Below the pieces are notes generated by a model that was not told where the DNA came from, made no database searches, and saw only the letters and a program-made list of their open reading frames with translations. Positions 14,828 to 23,791 of a stretch of DNA of 41,166 nucleotides are shown piece by piece. Where the stretch lies: the NCBI GenBank assembly GCA_004552395.1, contig SFOK01000003.1, forward strand, positions 1 through 41,166, in the 5' to 3' direction. The position numbers were made by a program, and so were the translations under genes. Each line of letters opens with the position of its first letter. Within the stretch, counting starts at the first letter, position 1. The stretch comes from Bacteroidales bacterium. GTDB taxonomy: Bacteria; Bacteroidota; Bacteroidia; Bacteroidales; Muribaculaceae.

Positions 14828-15999
14828 GGCTTTTGAGTCTGCTTTCTTGTGTTGAGCGAGCTTCCTGTGGATTTGAGCGAGCGTCGTTTGGAGAAACGTT
14901 CGTAGGTGGAGCGGTTCAGTTTGCCGATGGTCTGCGCCAGGCCTGTGGCGCGGTCATTGTAGAGCACACCGAGGTCCACATACATCTCTTTCTCGCCGCC
15001 GGGACGGTGAAAAGCCTTGTCGCGGCGCGCCTTGGCCTCGTTGCTCGCCGGAGCGGCACCGTTGGCCGCGGTGCCGAGCAGCGGCTCGGGCACAGAGTCG
15101 ATCCAGACCGGGAAGATCTCAGCCACGGGAGGATAGCCTAAAGCCGTCCACATGATGTAATCGCGGGCGAGCCCTTTGAGTACTACCGGGTCTGTGTCGG
15201 CGGTCGGTCCGCAGCCTTCCACGACCACAGTCGAAGAAGTCGTGTATCGCGGTATGAAATCGCGGTCGGGCACGAATCCTCGGCAGTCGCTGAAATCGCG
15301 GTCGAGGGTGGTGTTGAGCCATGAACACGACAGCGAGGAGGTGAGCAGCTCGGGACTCACGGATCCGGTCCGCGCGTATGGCCTCAGTAGCTTCTCGGCG
15401 TTGGCCTCGCGGGTAAAGCCGTATCCTTCGCCGGGACGTCCGGAATGGCTGTAATTTGTGCGTATAAGTATACCGTCGGCAGCCTCGCTCAGGTTGTAGC
15501 GGGTCCACGAGTCATTGTCGGTCTCGAAGAAAGCGCCTTGACCCGAAGCGTCGATCACGCCGAAGTTGGCCTCCACGCCGAGCGGACGCGGCAGCTCCGA
15601 GAGGAGCCGCTCGAAGTCGTCGACAGTGACGCAGGAGCTGAGAGCCAGGGCCATCACGAGCCCTTCGCGGTCCATCTCCGAGGCCGGCACATTGTCGTCC
15701 TTCAGGTTGTAGCTGGCACTGTTCATGATGGCGAAACCGACGTCGTTGAAGCCGGTCCAGGCTTCGCGGCAGTCGCGGTCGGAAGCGTTGAACACAGCCA
15801 CATAGGCGTGGGAACCGTCGCGGGAATCCACGCGGGCCACCTTGGTGTCCTGCGTGCCCGAGTCGCGGTTCTTCCAGAGCAGAGGACGTCCAGTGGCCGA
15901 CGCCCGGGCAGAGACAAGAGCCACTGTGCAGCTCTGCGACGGGGCGGCCCAAAGCAGAGCTGCAAGGCTCAGTGCTATTTTTGCGAATTTACTAAGCAT
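14824..15999 (-). CDS. Secreted C45-type Ntn hydrolase (acyltransferase/amidase-like)
   Basis: 391 residues from the ATG at 15999. A signal peptide (MLSKFAKIALSLAALLWAAP) ends in SQS, leaving Cys24 as the first mature residue. That is the layout of N-terminal-nucleophile hydrolases, with WKNRD (42-46) supplying the Arg-Asp pair found in C45 acyltransferases and choloylglycine-type amidases. Other family-like segments are GFNDVGFAIMNSASYNL and GVIDASGQGAFFETDNDSW. It probably acts in the periplasm or is exported, on an amide substrate that cannot be named. The in-frame extension to 16059 is encoded by a 15-bp repeat and is unlikely. It lies 73 bp after the GH97 gene. Confidence 0.8.
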   Translation of the reverse strand: MLSKFAKIALSLAALLWAAPSQSCTVALVSARASATGRPLLWKNRDSGTQDTKVARVDSRDGSHAYVAVFNASDRDCREAWTGFNDVGFAIMNSASYNLKDDNVPASEMDREGLVMALALSSCVTVDDFERLLSELPRPLGVEANFGVIDASGQGAFFETDNDSWTRYNLSEAADGILIRTNYSHSGRPGEGYGFTREANAEKLLRPYARTGSVSPELLTSSLSCSWLNTTLDRDFSDCRGFVPDRDFIPRYTTSSTVVVEGCGPTADTDPVVLKGLARDYIMWTALGYPPVAEIFPVWIDSVPEPLLGTAANGAAPASNEAKARRDKAFHRPGGEKEMYVDLGVLYNDRATGLAQTIGKLNRSTYERFSKRRSLKSTGSSLNTRKQTQKP

Positions 16000-16032
16000 C
16001 ACTTTTCCGGACGGGAACCTTCTTTGCAAGAA

Positions 16033-16062
16033 ATTTTCAGCCAAAAGATTTTCAGCCAAAGG
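16033..16062. repeat. 15-bp tandem repeat, two copies
   Basis: ATTTTCAGCCAAARG occurs twice in direct succession (16033-16047, 16048-16062) between the GH97 stop and the Ntn hydrolase start. It accounts for the repeated LAEN residues in the spurious N-terminal extension of the downstream frame. Confidence 0.7.
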
Positions 16063-16072
16063 ATTTATTTAA

Positions 16073-18229
16073 TTATTTAATGGGCCGGAATGAGATAGCG
16101 AAGCCGCCGGCCGGAGCCATTCGGATGGGGATGGTCACCGTGCTGTCCACTTCGCGCTTGGCGATCACGTAGGCCTCGGGGTTGGTGAAGCCGTTGGCGT
16201 CGTGAGCGTCGGCATAGATCGTGACCTCATATTTGCAGCCGGGCTTGAGGAAGTCGAGGCTGAGGTTGAAGTCTTTGGCTTGCGAAGCAGTGATGCCCCC
16301 GGCATACCAGCAGTCGGAGTTCTTGTCCTTGCGGGCAGCCACTATGAACTCTCCCGGCTCGGCGTCGATGTAGCGGCTCTCGCTCCAGTCCACAGGCACA
16401 TCCTTGATAAACCGGAACGCGTCGGCTTTGGCGGCGTAATGTTCGGGGAAGTCGCAGGCCATCTGCAGCGGCGAATACATGGTGACATAGAGGCCGAGCT
16501 GATTGGCTATGGTGGCTTTCTTCTTGTTCTGATTGCCGGGAGCGAACTTGGACAGGTCCATCACGAAGACGCCCGGAGTGTAGTCCATCGGGCCGCCTTT
16601 CAGACGGGTAAACGGCAGGATAGTGGGGTGCTCTGGCGACATGGTCTGATACTCGGTACCCATGGCGGCCTCGTTGCCGATCAGGTTGGGGTAGGTGCGG
16701 GCCAGACCTGTGGGACGCACAGCCTCGTGGGCGTTGACCATGATATGTTTGTCGGCAGCCTTGCGCACGCAGTCGAGGTAATGATTCACTGCCCACTGGC
16801 TGTAGTGGTTCTGTCCGTCGGGGAGCATCTTGCCCACATAGCCCGACTTCACGGCATCGTAGCCGTAGCGGTTCATCAGGTCGTAGGCGGCGTCGATATG
16901 GCGCTCATAGTTGGGCACTGAAGCCGAGGTCTCGTGGTGCATGATGAGCTTTATCCCTTTGTCGTGGGCATATTTGTTGAGAGCGTCGATATCGAAGTCG
17001 GGGTAGGGCGTCACGAAGTCGAAGACATAATCTTTCTGTTTGCCGAACCAGTCTTCCCAGCCTACGTTCCAGCCTTCTACGAGGACGGCGTCCATGCCGT
17101 TCTGCGAAGCGAAGTCGATGTAGCGGCGTACATTCTCATTGTTGGCGCCGTGGTGGCCGTGAGGTTTGGCCTTGGAGTAGTCGAACGTGGCGAGGTCGAA
17201 GTCCCTGGCGTCGCAATAGCTCCATGCGCTCTTGCCGGTGATCATCTCCCACCAGACACCCATATACTTCACCGGATGAATCCAGTCGGTCTCCGCGAGG
17301 GCGCAGGGGTCGTTGAGGTTGTAGATGATATCAGTGGCGAGGATGTCGGTGGCCTTGTCGCCGACCATGATCACACGCCAGGGAGTGCGGAAAGGCGCCT
17401 CGAAAGAGGCTTTGGTGCCGTCGGGCGAAGGGGTGAGCCATGAGGTGAAGGTGAGCGACTCCTCGTCGAGGTTGAGGTGCATGGCCGGATAATCCACCAG
17501 CGCCGCCTCGTGAAGGTTGACATACTTGCCCGATGGGGTCTTGAGCATCAGCGAGGTCTGCACGGCGGTGGGTGAGAAGGTCGTAGTGGAGACATTCTCG
17601 ATCAGAGCCTGCGGCATAGCGGCGCGGATACCCGAGAGGTTAGTGCATGTATATTCATATTCCTGTGTGTCGTAGTCGCCGGGAATCCACCAGGCCTTGT
17701 AGTCGCCGCCCATACGCATCTGCGACTTCTCGTCGGCCACGACGAACTTTTTCACATCCTGGTCCGGGAAGAGATAGCGGAAAGCCACGCCGTCGTCGTA
17801 GACGCGGAATTCGATATTGAGCTTACGGGGCTGCTGTTTGTTTTTTTCGGAGAGGAAGACCGTGAATCCGTTGTATTTATTTTCGATCGACGAATTCTCG
17901 CCCCAGACCGGCTGCCACACCGAGTCGACCTGGCAGAAGTCAACGTTGACTCGGCGGAAATTCTTGAGCATCGGCTCCTGGTCCTTGAATTCGAAGCCGA
18001 GAGTGGAAGGACGCACTATAGTCTCTTCGCCGAAGACGACCGAGTAAGTGGGTCGGCCTTCGCTGTCGAGCAGAAAGCTGAGGCCGACTTTGCCGTCGGG
18101 CGAAGTTATGGAAGTGGTTTTGCCGTCGAGCGTGAGCATCGGCGGGTTAGCTGCATCGGCACTGCTTTGCAACGCGGGGAGCAGCGAAGAGCAGGCTATG
18201 GCCAGAAGAAATAAGAAATTCTTTTTCAT
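16073..18229 (-). CDS. Glycoside hydrolase family 97, SusB-like alpha-glucosidase
   Basis: 718 residues with a signal peptide (MKKNFLFLLAIACSSLLPAL), an N-terminal beta-sandwich and a central (beta/alpha)8 barrel. Glutamates expected for the inverting, calcium-dependent SusB subgroup are present: Glu433 in HHETS, Glu502 in NAHEAVRPTG, Glu520 in GNEAAMG and Glu526 in GTEYQ. Their spacing fits Bacteroides SusB with a constant offset, from memory. It would release glucose from alpha-linked oligosaccharides in the periplasm. No SusC/D pair or other polysaccharide-utilisation gene is next to it. The AT-rich upstream region 18230-18411 holds repeated GCAAATTA-like boxes but no clean promoter match. 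Confidence 0.94.
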   Translation of the reverse strand: MKKNFLFLLAIACSSLLPALQSSADAANPPMLTLDGKTTSITSPDGKVGLSFLLDSEGRPTYSVVFGEETIVRPSTLGFEFKDQEPMLKNFRRVNVDFCQVDSVWQPVWGENSSIENKYNGFTVFLSEKNKQQPRKLNIEFRVYDDGVAFRYLFPDQDVKKFVVADEKSQMRMGGDYKAWWIPGDYDTQEYEYTCTNLSGIRAAMPQALIENVSTTTFSPTAVQTSLMLKTPSGKYVNLHEAALVDYPAMHLNLDEESLTFTSWLTPSPDGTKASFEAPFRTPWRVIMVGDKATDILATDIIYNLNDPCALAETDWIHPVKYMGVWWEMITGKSAWSYCDARDFDLATFDYSKAKPHGHHGANNENVRRYIDFASQNGMDAVLVEGWNVGWEDWFGKQKDYVFDFVTPYPDFDIDALNKYAHDKGIKLIMHHETSASVPNYERHIDAAYDLMNRYGYDAVKSGYVGKMLPDGQNHYSQWAVNHYLDCVRKAADKHIMVNAHEAVRPTGLARTYPNLIGNEAAMGTEYQTMSPEHPTILPFTRLKGGPMDYTPGVFVMDLSKFAPGNQNKKKATIANQLGLYVTMYSPLQMACDFPEHYAAKADAFRFIKDVPVDWSESRYIDAEPGEFIVAARKDKNSDCWYAGGITASQAKDFNLSLDFLKPGCKYEVTIYADAHDANGFTNPEAYVIAKREVDSTVTIPIRMAPAGGFAISFRPIK

Positions 18230-18411
18230 AAATGCAGGTATGTTTGAACTTTTTTGCAGATTTTTATTTCGCGAGTATATGTTTGATATTCAGTATATTA
18301 TCTTTTGCAAATTAAATTCGCAAAAAATTCTGCAAATTATTCTTTGGGATTTATTTGATTTTTTTTCTTCCGGGATAATAGAGGTGATGGTCGTTAGGGA
18401 GAGGGGTTGGG

Positions 18412-18765
18412 TCAATACATCAGGTCTTTTTTCTGATTTTTCTGCCAGCCGGCCTGATATTCATGATCCACGAAGTAAATTTTCAGATCGGCCTGATACT
18501 CATGGTCCACGAAATAGATTTTCTTGTCGGCCTGATAAGCTCTGTCGGTGAAAAACCAGATACCGCGGTTCTCCTTTTTGTCGGCGCGATACTGCTTGTC
18601 GGTGCGGCAGACCTTGAGGTCGGCCTGATAGGCGTGGTCGACCACATAGACCTTGACGTCGGCATTGTATTCATGGTCAGTGGAGTAGACTTTCTGGCCG
18701 TGGGCCGACAAGGCGCTCAGGGCCGTGGCGGCCAAAGCTGTCAGGATGGCTTGCGTAAATTTCAT
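18412..18765 (-). CDS. Secreted repeat protein of the DUF6150 type
   Basis: 117 residues from the ATG at 18765: a signal peptide (KFTQAILTALAATALSALSA) followed by six copies of a 13-residue repeat of the form KVY-x-V-DH-x-YQADL, with one short insertion (KENRGI) between the third and fourth. Repeats five and six are nearly identical in DNA. The function is unknown; the wording matches Bacteroidota DUF6150 proteins as I remember them. A TAATTTTG -7 box at 18804-18811 puts the RNA start after the alternative ATG at 18804, supporting the chosen start. The repeats probably form a regular beta structure in the periplasm or at the surface. Confidence 0.8.
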   Translation of the reverse strand: MKFTQAILTALAATALSALSAHGQKVYSTDHEYNADVKVYVVDHAYQADLKVCRTDKQYRADKKENRGIWFFTDRAYQADKKIYFVDHEYQADLKIYFVDHEYQAGWQKNQKKDLMY

Positions 18766-18803
18766 CGTAAGAAAGATCAGAAAAGTTAATGTCGGAATTT
18801 TCA

Positions 18804-18811
18804 CAAAATTA
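18804..18811 (-). promoter_or_regulatory. Putative -7 box for the DUF6150 gene
   Basis: TAATTTTG on the minus strand matches TAnnTTTG; no clear -33 TTTG is seen. RNA would start near 18799, about 34 bases before the ATG at 18765. Confidence 0.5.
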
Positions 18812-18917
18812 GGGAAGAAAATTGAAATGATGACACGAAGTCGGGGATTTTTTTCTTAACTTTCCTTAAAAATGGTTTCCCGAGAGTGCGTCAGGCGGTC
18901 ATGTCGAAAATTTTTAG

Positions 18918-18925
18918 TAACTTTG
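18918..18925 (+). promoter_or_regulatory. Putative -7 box for the GT5-like gene cluster
   Basis: TAACTTTG matches TAnnTTTG and is embedded in TTTTTAGTAACTTTGCA, almost the same context as the consensus promoter at 6901-6931. The -33 region is poor. It would leave a leader of about 160 bases before the ATG at 19091. Confidence 0.5.
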
Positions 18926-19090
18926 CAGGACGAAATGCGCCCGGTGCCAACGACCGCTTTCCGCTCCTCTCCAACACACCCCGGATTTCGTAAATGCCGG
19001 CACACTACCGGCGCTTCCGGCCGGCAATACACACACTCTCTCACTAAGAACGGCGGCAATACAGGCACTCCGATGACAAAGACACAGAAC

Positions 19091-19903
19091 ATGGCAGACA
19101 AAAAAAGAATATTATTCATTTCGCAGGAACTCTCACCCTATCTGACCGGGACGTCCCGAGCCAAAGAGACCAAGGAATTAGCAGAGAAGTTTCAGCGCAA
19201 CAAATCGGAAGTGCGCATATTCCTGCCGCGCTACGGAGCGGTCAACGAGCGCCGCAATCAGCTCCACGAGGTGATCCGCCTGAGCGGAGTGAACATACCG
19301 ATTTCCGACGCCGACCATCCGCTCATCATCAAAGTGGCTTCGCTTCAGCCCCAGCGTATTCAGGTATATTTCATCGACAACGACGATTATTTCGACCGTT
19401 CCGAAGAGGATGCCGACAATCTGGGTTCGAACCGCGCCAACAACGACGAGCGCATGATCTTTTTCGTGCACGGCACCATAGAGACGGCCCGCAAGCTCCG
19501 CTGGGATCCCGATTTGATCCGAGTGTCGGGCTGGATGAGCGCTCTGGCGCCTGTGTATATCCGCAAGGTATTCTCCGACGAGCCATCGTTCAAGAAGTCA
19601 AAGATCGTGTATGTGATCGACGACTCCTCGTTTGCAGCGCCACTCGACCCGAAGTTCCCCGACAAACTGAAAGCCGAGGGCATACGCGAACACGAGGTGA
19701 AGCCTATGCGCGCCGGCGACATAGATGTGAACCGGCTGCACGCCATAGGTATCAAGCACGCTGACGCCGTGATAGTGGAGACGCCCGATCTGGCGCCCGA
19801 ACTGCTTGAGACGCTTCAGAAGGGCAAGAAGCCCTGGCTGCCATACGAGAAGGCCACCGAAGAATCAGGCGAGGCCCTGATGGAATTTTACAACTCTCTC
19901 TGA
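19091..19903 (+). CDS. Stand-alone starch/glycogen synthase N-domain protein (GT5-like)
   Basis: 270 residues from MADKKRILFISQELSPYL. The sequence follows the N-terminal Rossmann domain of GT5 synthases (EVRIFLPRYGAVNERRNQLHEVIRLSG, QVYFIDNDDYF, DERMIFFVHGTIETARKL), but the C-terminal GT domain is absent. The ADP-glucose-binding K-x-G-G loop near the N-terminus is replaced by LTGTSRAKE. Such half-length proteins are common in Bacteroidota and are often annotated as glycogen synthase; I think catalysis is unlikely without a partner. It starts a plus-strand cluster: the DUF4270 lipoprotein follows after 8 bp. An alternative ATG is at 19073. Confidence 0.85.
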   Translation: MADKKRILFISQELSPYLTGTSRAKETKELAEKFQRNKSEVRIFLPRYGAVNERRNQLHEVIRLSGVNIPISDADHPLIIKVASLQPQRIQVYFIDNDDYFDRSEEDADNLGSNRANNDERMIFFVHGTIETARKLRWDPDLIRVSGWMSALAPVYIRKVFSDEPSFKKSKIVYVIDDSSFAAPLDPKFPDKLKAEGIREHEVKPMRAGDIDVNRLHAIGIKHADAVIVETPDLAPELLETLQKGKKPWLPYEKATEESGEALMEFYNSL

Positions 19904-19911
19904 ACAGACAC

Positions 19912-21333
19912 ATGACCCATATCCAAAAGATATTGCTCGCTCCGGCTGCCTTCGCGGCTCTCGCCCTCGGCGCCTGCACCGACGATGCCGGCGACATAGG
20001 AGGCTCGCTCACACGCGGCGAGGTATCCATCGAGATAGACTCCACGTTTCAAATCTCGGGCAAGGCAGTGGCCGACCCGGTGTTCGACTCCAAAGGACGC
20101 ACGCTCCTGTTGGGAAGCCTTGATGTGCCCGAATACGGCAAGCTCGACTGTTCGTTTGTGAGCCAGCTGATGCCCTCGTCGGATATCGAGATCCCCGACA
20201 CCGTCCCCGCAGAGCAGATTACCGGCCTCACCATGAGGATGATGATGCTTAACGGCGACTTCACGGGCGACTCGCTCGCACCTCAGCAGGTGACGCTTTA
20301 CCGCCTTACGCGGCAGCTCCCTTCAGACATAACGTCGGATTACGATCCCGAGGGCGGTTACGACCCCACGCCCCTGTCGCAGAAAGCCTATACTGCCTCG
20401 GCGCTCGGCCTCAACGACAGTGTGTTCAACCGCAGTTACCGTGTCATCGACCTTAAGCTGCCTCTAAGCTCCGCCAAGGATGTTTACACGGCCTACCGTA
20501 CCAACCCCGAAGCGTTCCAGTGGCCCGCCGAGCTCGCCAAACGTTTCCCGGGCATCTATGCGCGCAACAGCTACGGCAAAGGTCTGGTGGTGAACATCGC
20601 CAACACCGAGTTCCTGCTCAAATACAACATCAAGAGCAAGCGATCGAAATACGAGAACGGAGTGGTGACATTTGTGGATACGCTCATACCTGACTCCACC
20701 ACCATTTTCACCATATCGCCCGAAGTGCTCTCGAGCAACAATATGAAGTTCACACCCGCGGCCGCGCTGAAGGCCCGTGCCGAAGCCGGAGAGCCAATCA
20801 TACTCGGTCCCGGCGGTTACAATGTGGAATTCCGTTTTCCGGCGCAGGAGATCATAAACCGCTACAGCAACTCGATCAAGAACCTGTCAGTGGTCAACAG
20901 CCTGACATGCAACATACCGATCAAGGATATAAGCAACGATTACGGCATACGTCCGCCCCGGTATATGCTCATGATCAAGAGTGCCAGGATGAAAGAGTTC
21001 TTCGCCAACAACGAAGTGCCCGAAGGGTATGTGGGCGAGGAGACCGATACCGACGCGTTTTGGGCCGAATACGATGCCGACACGCAGTCCTACGATTTCA
21101 CCGCGCTGCGACCCTATCTGCTTGACCTGCTCGAGAAGGGGAGTGTCGCTGCCGAGGACGAGGCGTTCACCCTCGTGCCGGTGAGCATAACCAAAGAGTA
21201 CTGGGGTTCGAGCTACAATGTGAAGACATTCGTGAGCGCATGCTTCCCCTACTATGCCGGTCCGTGCATGGGTCTGATCAATTTCGACAAGGCAAAGATC
21301 AAGTTCACTTTCTCCCGTCAGGTGCTCGAATAG
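19912..21333 (+). CDS. DUF4270 lipoprotein
   Basis: 473 residues with a type II signal peptide; the lipobox LGAC puts the lipidated Cys at residue 22, followed by TDDAGDIGGSL. The body is beta-rich and matches the Bacteroidota DUF4270 family (SLDVPEYGKLDCSFVSQL, LTMRMMMLNGDFTGDSLAP). The function is unknown. Location at the outer membrane is inferred. It sits 8 bp behind the GT5-like gene, a pairing I recall from other Bacteroidales, so the two may work together. The next gene starts 112 bp downstream. Confidence 0.88.
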   Translation: MTHIQKILLAPAAFAALALGACTDDAGDIGGSLTRGEVSIEIDSTFQISGKAVADPVFDSKGRTLLLGSLDVPEYGKLDCSFVSQLMPSSDIEIPDTVPAEQITGLTMRMMMLNGDFTGDSLAPQQVTLYRLTRQLPSDITSDYDPEGGYDPTPLSQKAYTASALGLNDSVFNRSYRVIDLKLPLSSAKDVYTAYRTNPEAFQWPAELAKRFPGIYARNSYGKGLVVNIANTEFLLKYNIKSKRSKYENGVVTFVDTLIPDSTTIFTISPEVLSSNNMKFTPAAALKARAEAGEPIILGPGGYNVEFRFPAQEIINRYSNSIKNLSVVNSLTCNIPIKDISNDYGIRPPRYMLMIKSARMKEFFANNEVPEGYVGEETDTDAFWAEYDADTQSYDFTALRPYLLDLLEKGSVAAEDEAFTLVPVSITKEYWGSSYNVKTFVSACFPYYAGPCMGLINFDKAKIKFTFSRQVLE

Positions 21334-21445
21334 CCCCGTCCCCGTCCCCGACTCCGACAATATGGTGGCAAAGATGCCGGTTTCAGGAAAGCACCGGTAA
21401 GACAGCCCGGGGCAGCCTTAATCTCAGAAACATTTCATACAGCTC

Positions 21446-23743
21446 ATGGCCAGTAAGCTACAGTCTATAGTACAGAAGAGAGAGCGGAAGCTCCACAGGG
21501 TTTTAGGTGCCATGAAGTGTCTGAGGCTTTTTGGCGTCATGAAGCTCCGCGGACCTTTTGGTGCCATGAAGTGTCTGTGGCTCGCGGTGTTTACGCTTTT
21601 ATTTGCTGTGGCACCCGCGCGGGCGCAGATCGATGCCGAGCAGGTGACAGCCATAGGACGCAACGTGCTGGCGATGGACGATTATCTGCTGTCAATACAA
21701 TACTTCAACCAGGCTATCAAGGCGCGTCCGTATATGTCGGATCCCTACTATTACCGCGGTCTGGCCAAGCTGATGCTCGAGGATTATCAGGGAGCCGAGG
21801 AGGACTGCAGTCTCGCCATAGAGCGCAACAAATTCAAATACGAGGCCTACAGAGTGCGCGGCTTCGCCCGCATGCATCTGGACCGCGACTCCGATGCCGT
21901 GGCCGATTTCGACCGCGGACTCTACTACGCGCCCAACGACCGCTACTTCCTTTTCTACAAAGCGATAACGCTTGCGGACGCGCAGAAATACGACAAAGCC
22001 GACTCCACATTCTCAGAGCTGCTCCGCTATTACCCCCGTTTTGACGAAGGACTCGCCGCCTATTCCCGTATGCAGATAGCCCGCGGCGACACCACAGCCG
22101 CCCTGCAGATAGCCGACCGTGCCCTCGCCATCTCCAAGAACCAGATCAATCCGTATCTGGTGAAAGCCGAGATATATTCCGGCCGCAACCAGTGGGCCGA
22201 GGCCTGTGAGGCACTCGACGAGGCGATCCGTCTGATGCCTCAGGAGGCGTCGCTCTATATCAACCGCGCGTTCGTGCGTTACAGCGGCGACGACTGGTTC
22301 GGCGCCATGAGCGACTACAACTACGCCATAGACCTCGATCCCGACAACCGTGCCGCGATCTACAACCGCGCCATGCTGCGCTATCAGGTGCAAGACCTGA
22401 ACAACGCCATGACCGACTTCACGCAGATACTGTCGTGGGATCCAGACAACTTTCCCGCCCGCTATAACCGCGCCATGATATGGGTGGACCGCGGCAAATA
22501 CAAAGAGGCTATAGCCGACCTCAGCCGGATCATAAAGCGTTATCCGCGCTTCTATCAGGCCTACTTCGCCATATCAGAGCTCTACGGCCGCATGGGCGAC
22601 GCTCAGAAATCGTGGGCATATTTCCACAAAGGTAACGAGCTGACCACCAAACATGTGGCCAATCCCGGTACCTTCCGTCTAGACCGACCCTCGATCGAGC
22701 CCGGCAAGGCGATCACGCAGTCGCAGCAGGAGGAGAACCTCTTTGCCGACGTGGCCGACGGCGACGATCCCGAGGCACAGATAGAGAGCCTGAACCGCCT
22801 TATAGTCGTGGAGCAGGATCTGAAGAGCTCCACAGCGAGCGCACCCGGCGCCGCCAAAGCGCCCAAGGGACGTGTGCAGGACTTCGAGCTGAGAGCCGAG
22901 CCCGCGCCCCTCTACGCACTCACATTCGCCGACAACCCCTCAGCCCTGCGTTCACTCTCCAACTATTTTCGCGAGCTGAACCGGCTCAACACCGAGCGAT
23001 GGCTCGACAGGACAGTGTTCCTCTCCAACGACGCCGGCACACAGAGCAACAGCTCCGAAGCCGAGCAGCTCTTCGCCCTTCAGCAACGGTTCGACGCCTT
23101 AGAAGCAGGCGGGAAGATGCGGCCCGTGGATTATCTTGGCCGCGCCATAGCGAGCGCCATGCTCAAGGATTATCAGCGTGCGCTCACCGATCTGGACAAA
23201 GCCGTGGAGCTCGATTCCGACTTCGTGAGTCCGCTCGTGGAGCGAGCCTACGTGCGTTTGGCTGCCACACAGGCCGCACGACAGCTCGCCGCCCGTTCCG
23301 GCAGCGAGACACCCTTCTCAGTGAGCAGCACTCCGGAACAGACACCGTCGGCATCCGCCTCCGGAGCGGCGTCAGGCCCGTTAAGCGACATGCATAGAGC
23401 CGCTTCGAAACAAGAGGCCGGCGTCATGCTTGCCGAGGTAGCTTCGGCCCGGGCCTATGAGGAGGCCCTTCGCGACCTCGACCGCGCACTCGCCTTAGAC
23501 CCGTCGCTCGCCTTTGCCTGGTTCAACAAAGGGTGTATATACTACGCCCTGCGCGACTACACTTCCGCCCTGCAATGCTACAACGAGGCTATCCGCATCA
23601 ACCCCGAATTAGGCAACGCCTGGTATAACCGCGGCATCACATATATGCGTCTGGGCAACTCAGCCGAAGCGGCCGCCAACCTCTCCAAAGCCGGCGAGCT
23701 CGGCATAGTTCCCGCCTACAATATCCTGAAACGTATTCAGTAA
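21446..23743 (+). CDS. Secreted tetratricopeptide-repeat protein
   Basis: Up to 765 residues. A signal peptide (MKCLWLAVFTLLFAVAPARA, then QID) lies at residues 41-60 of the longest frame and is preceded by 9-residue repeats. ATGs at 21446, 21512, 21539 and 21566 are all in frame; the one at 21566 gives a textbook signal peptide. About ten TPR units follow (for example PYYYRGLAKLMLEDYQGAEE and AIYNRAMLRYQVQDLNNAM). A disordered Ala/Ser/Gln-rich segment lies near 630-660, then two more TPRs. It is probably a periplasmic scaffold for a protein complex; the partner is unknown. Confidence 0.88.
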   Translation: MASKLQSIVQKRERKLHRVLGAMKCLRLFGVMKLRGPFGAMKCLWLAVFTLLFAVAPARAQIDAEQVTAIGRNVLAMDDYLLSIQYFNQAIKARPYMSDPYYYRGLAKLMLEDYQGAEEDCSLAIERNKFKYEAYRVRGFARMHLDRDSDAVADFDRGLYYAPNDRYFLFYKAITLADAQKYDKADSTFSELLRYYPRFDEGLAAYSRMQIARGDTTAALQIADRALAISKNQINPYLVKAEIYSGRNQWAEACEALDEAIRLMPQEASLYINRAFVRYSGDDWFGAMSDYNYAIDLDPDNRAAIYNRAMLRYQVQDLNNAMTDFTQILSWDPDNFPARYNRAMIWVDRGKYKEAIADLSRIIKRYPRFYQAYFAISELYGRMGDAQKSWAYFHKGNELTTKHVANPGTFRLDRPSIEPGKAITQSQQEENLFADVADGDDPEAQIESLNRLIVVEQDLKSSTASAPGAAKAPKGRVQDFELRAEPAPLYALTFADNPSALRSLSNYFRELNRLNTERWLDRTVFLSNDAGTQSNSSEAEQLFALQQRFDALEAGGKMRPVDYLGRAIASAMLKDYQRALTDLDKAVELDSDFVSPLVERAYVRLAATQAARQLAARSGSETPFSVSSTPEQTPSASASGAASGPLSDMHRAASKQEAGVMLAEVASARAYEEALRDLDRALALDPSLAFAWFNKGCIYYALRDYTSALQCYNEAIRINPELGNAWYNRGITYMRLGNSAEAAANLSKAGELGIVPAYNILKRIQ
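21479..21586 (+). repeat. 27-bp tandem repeat at the start of the TPR gene
   Basis: Three clear 27-bp units (21506-21532, 21533-21559, 21560-21586) and one more degenerate unit before them (21479-21505). Units one and three are nearly identical. Each clear unit encodes nine residues of the form G-A/V-M-K..., so each carries an in-frame ATG. Confidence 0.8.
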
Positions 23744-23791
23744 ACCGGCACCCCGCATATCAGGAGCCGCACACCTACCACCAGATCCCGC

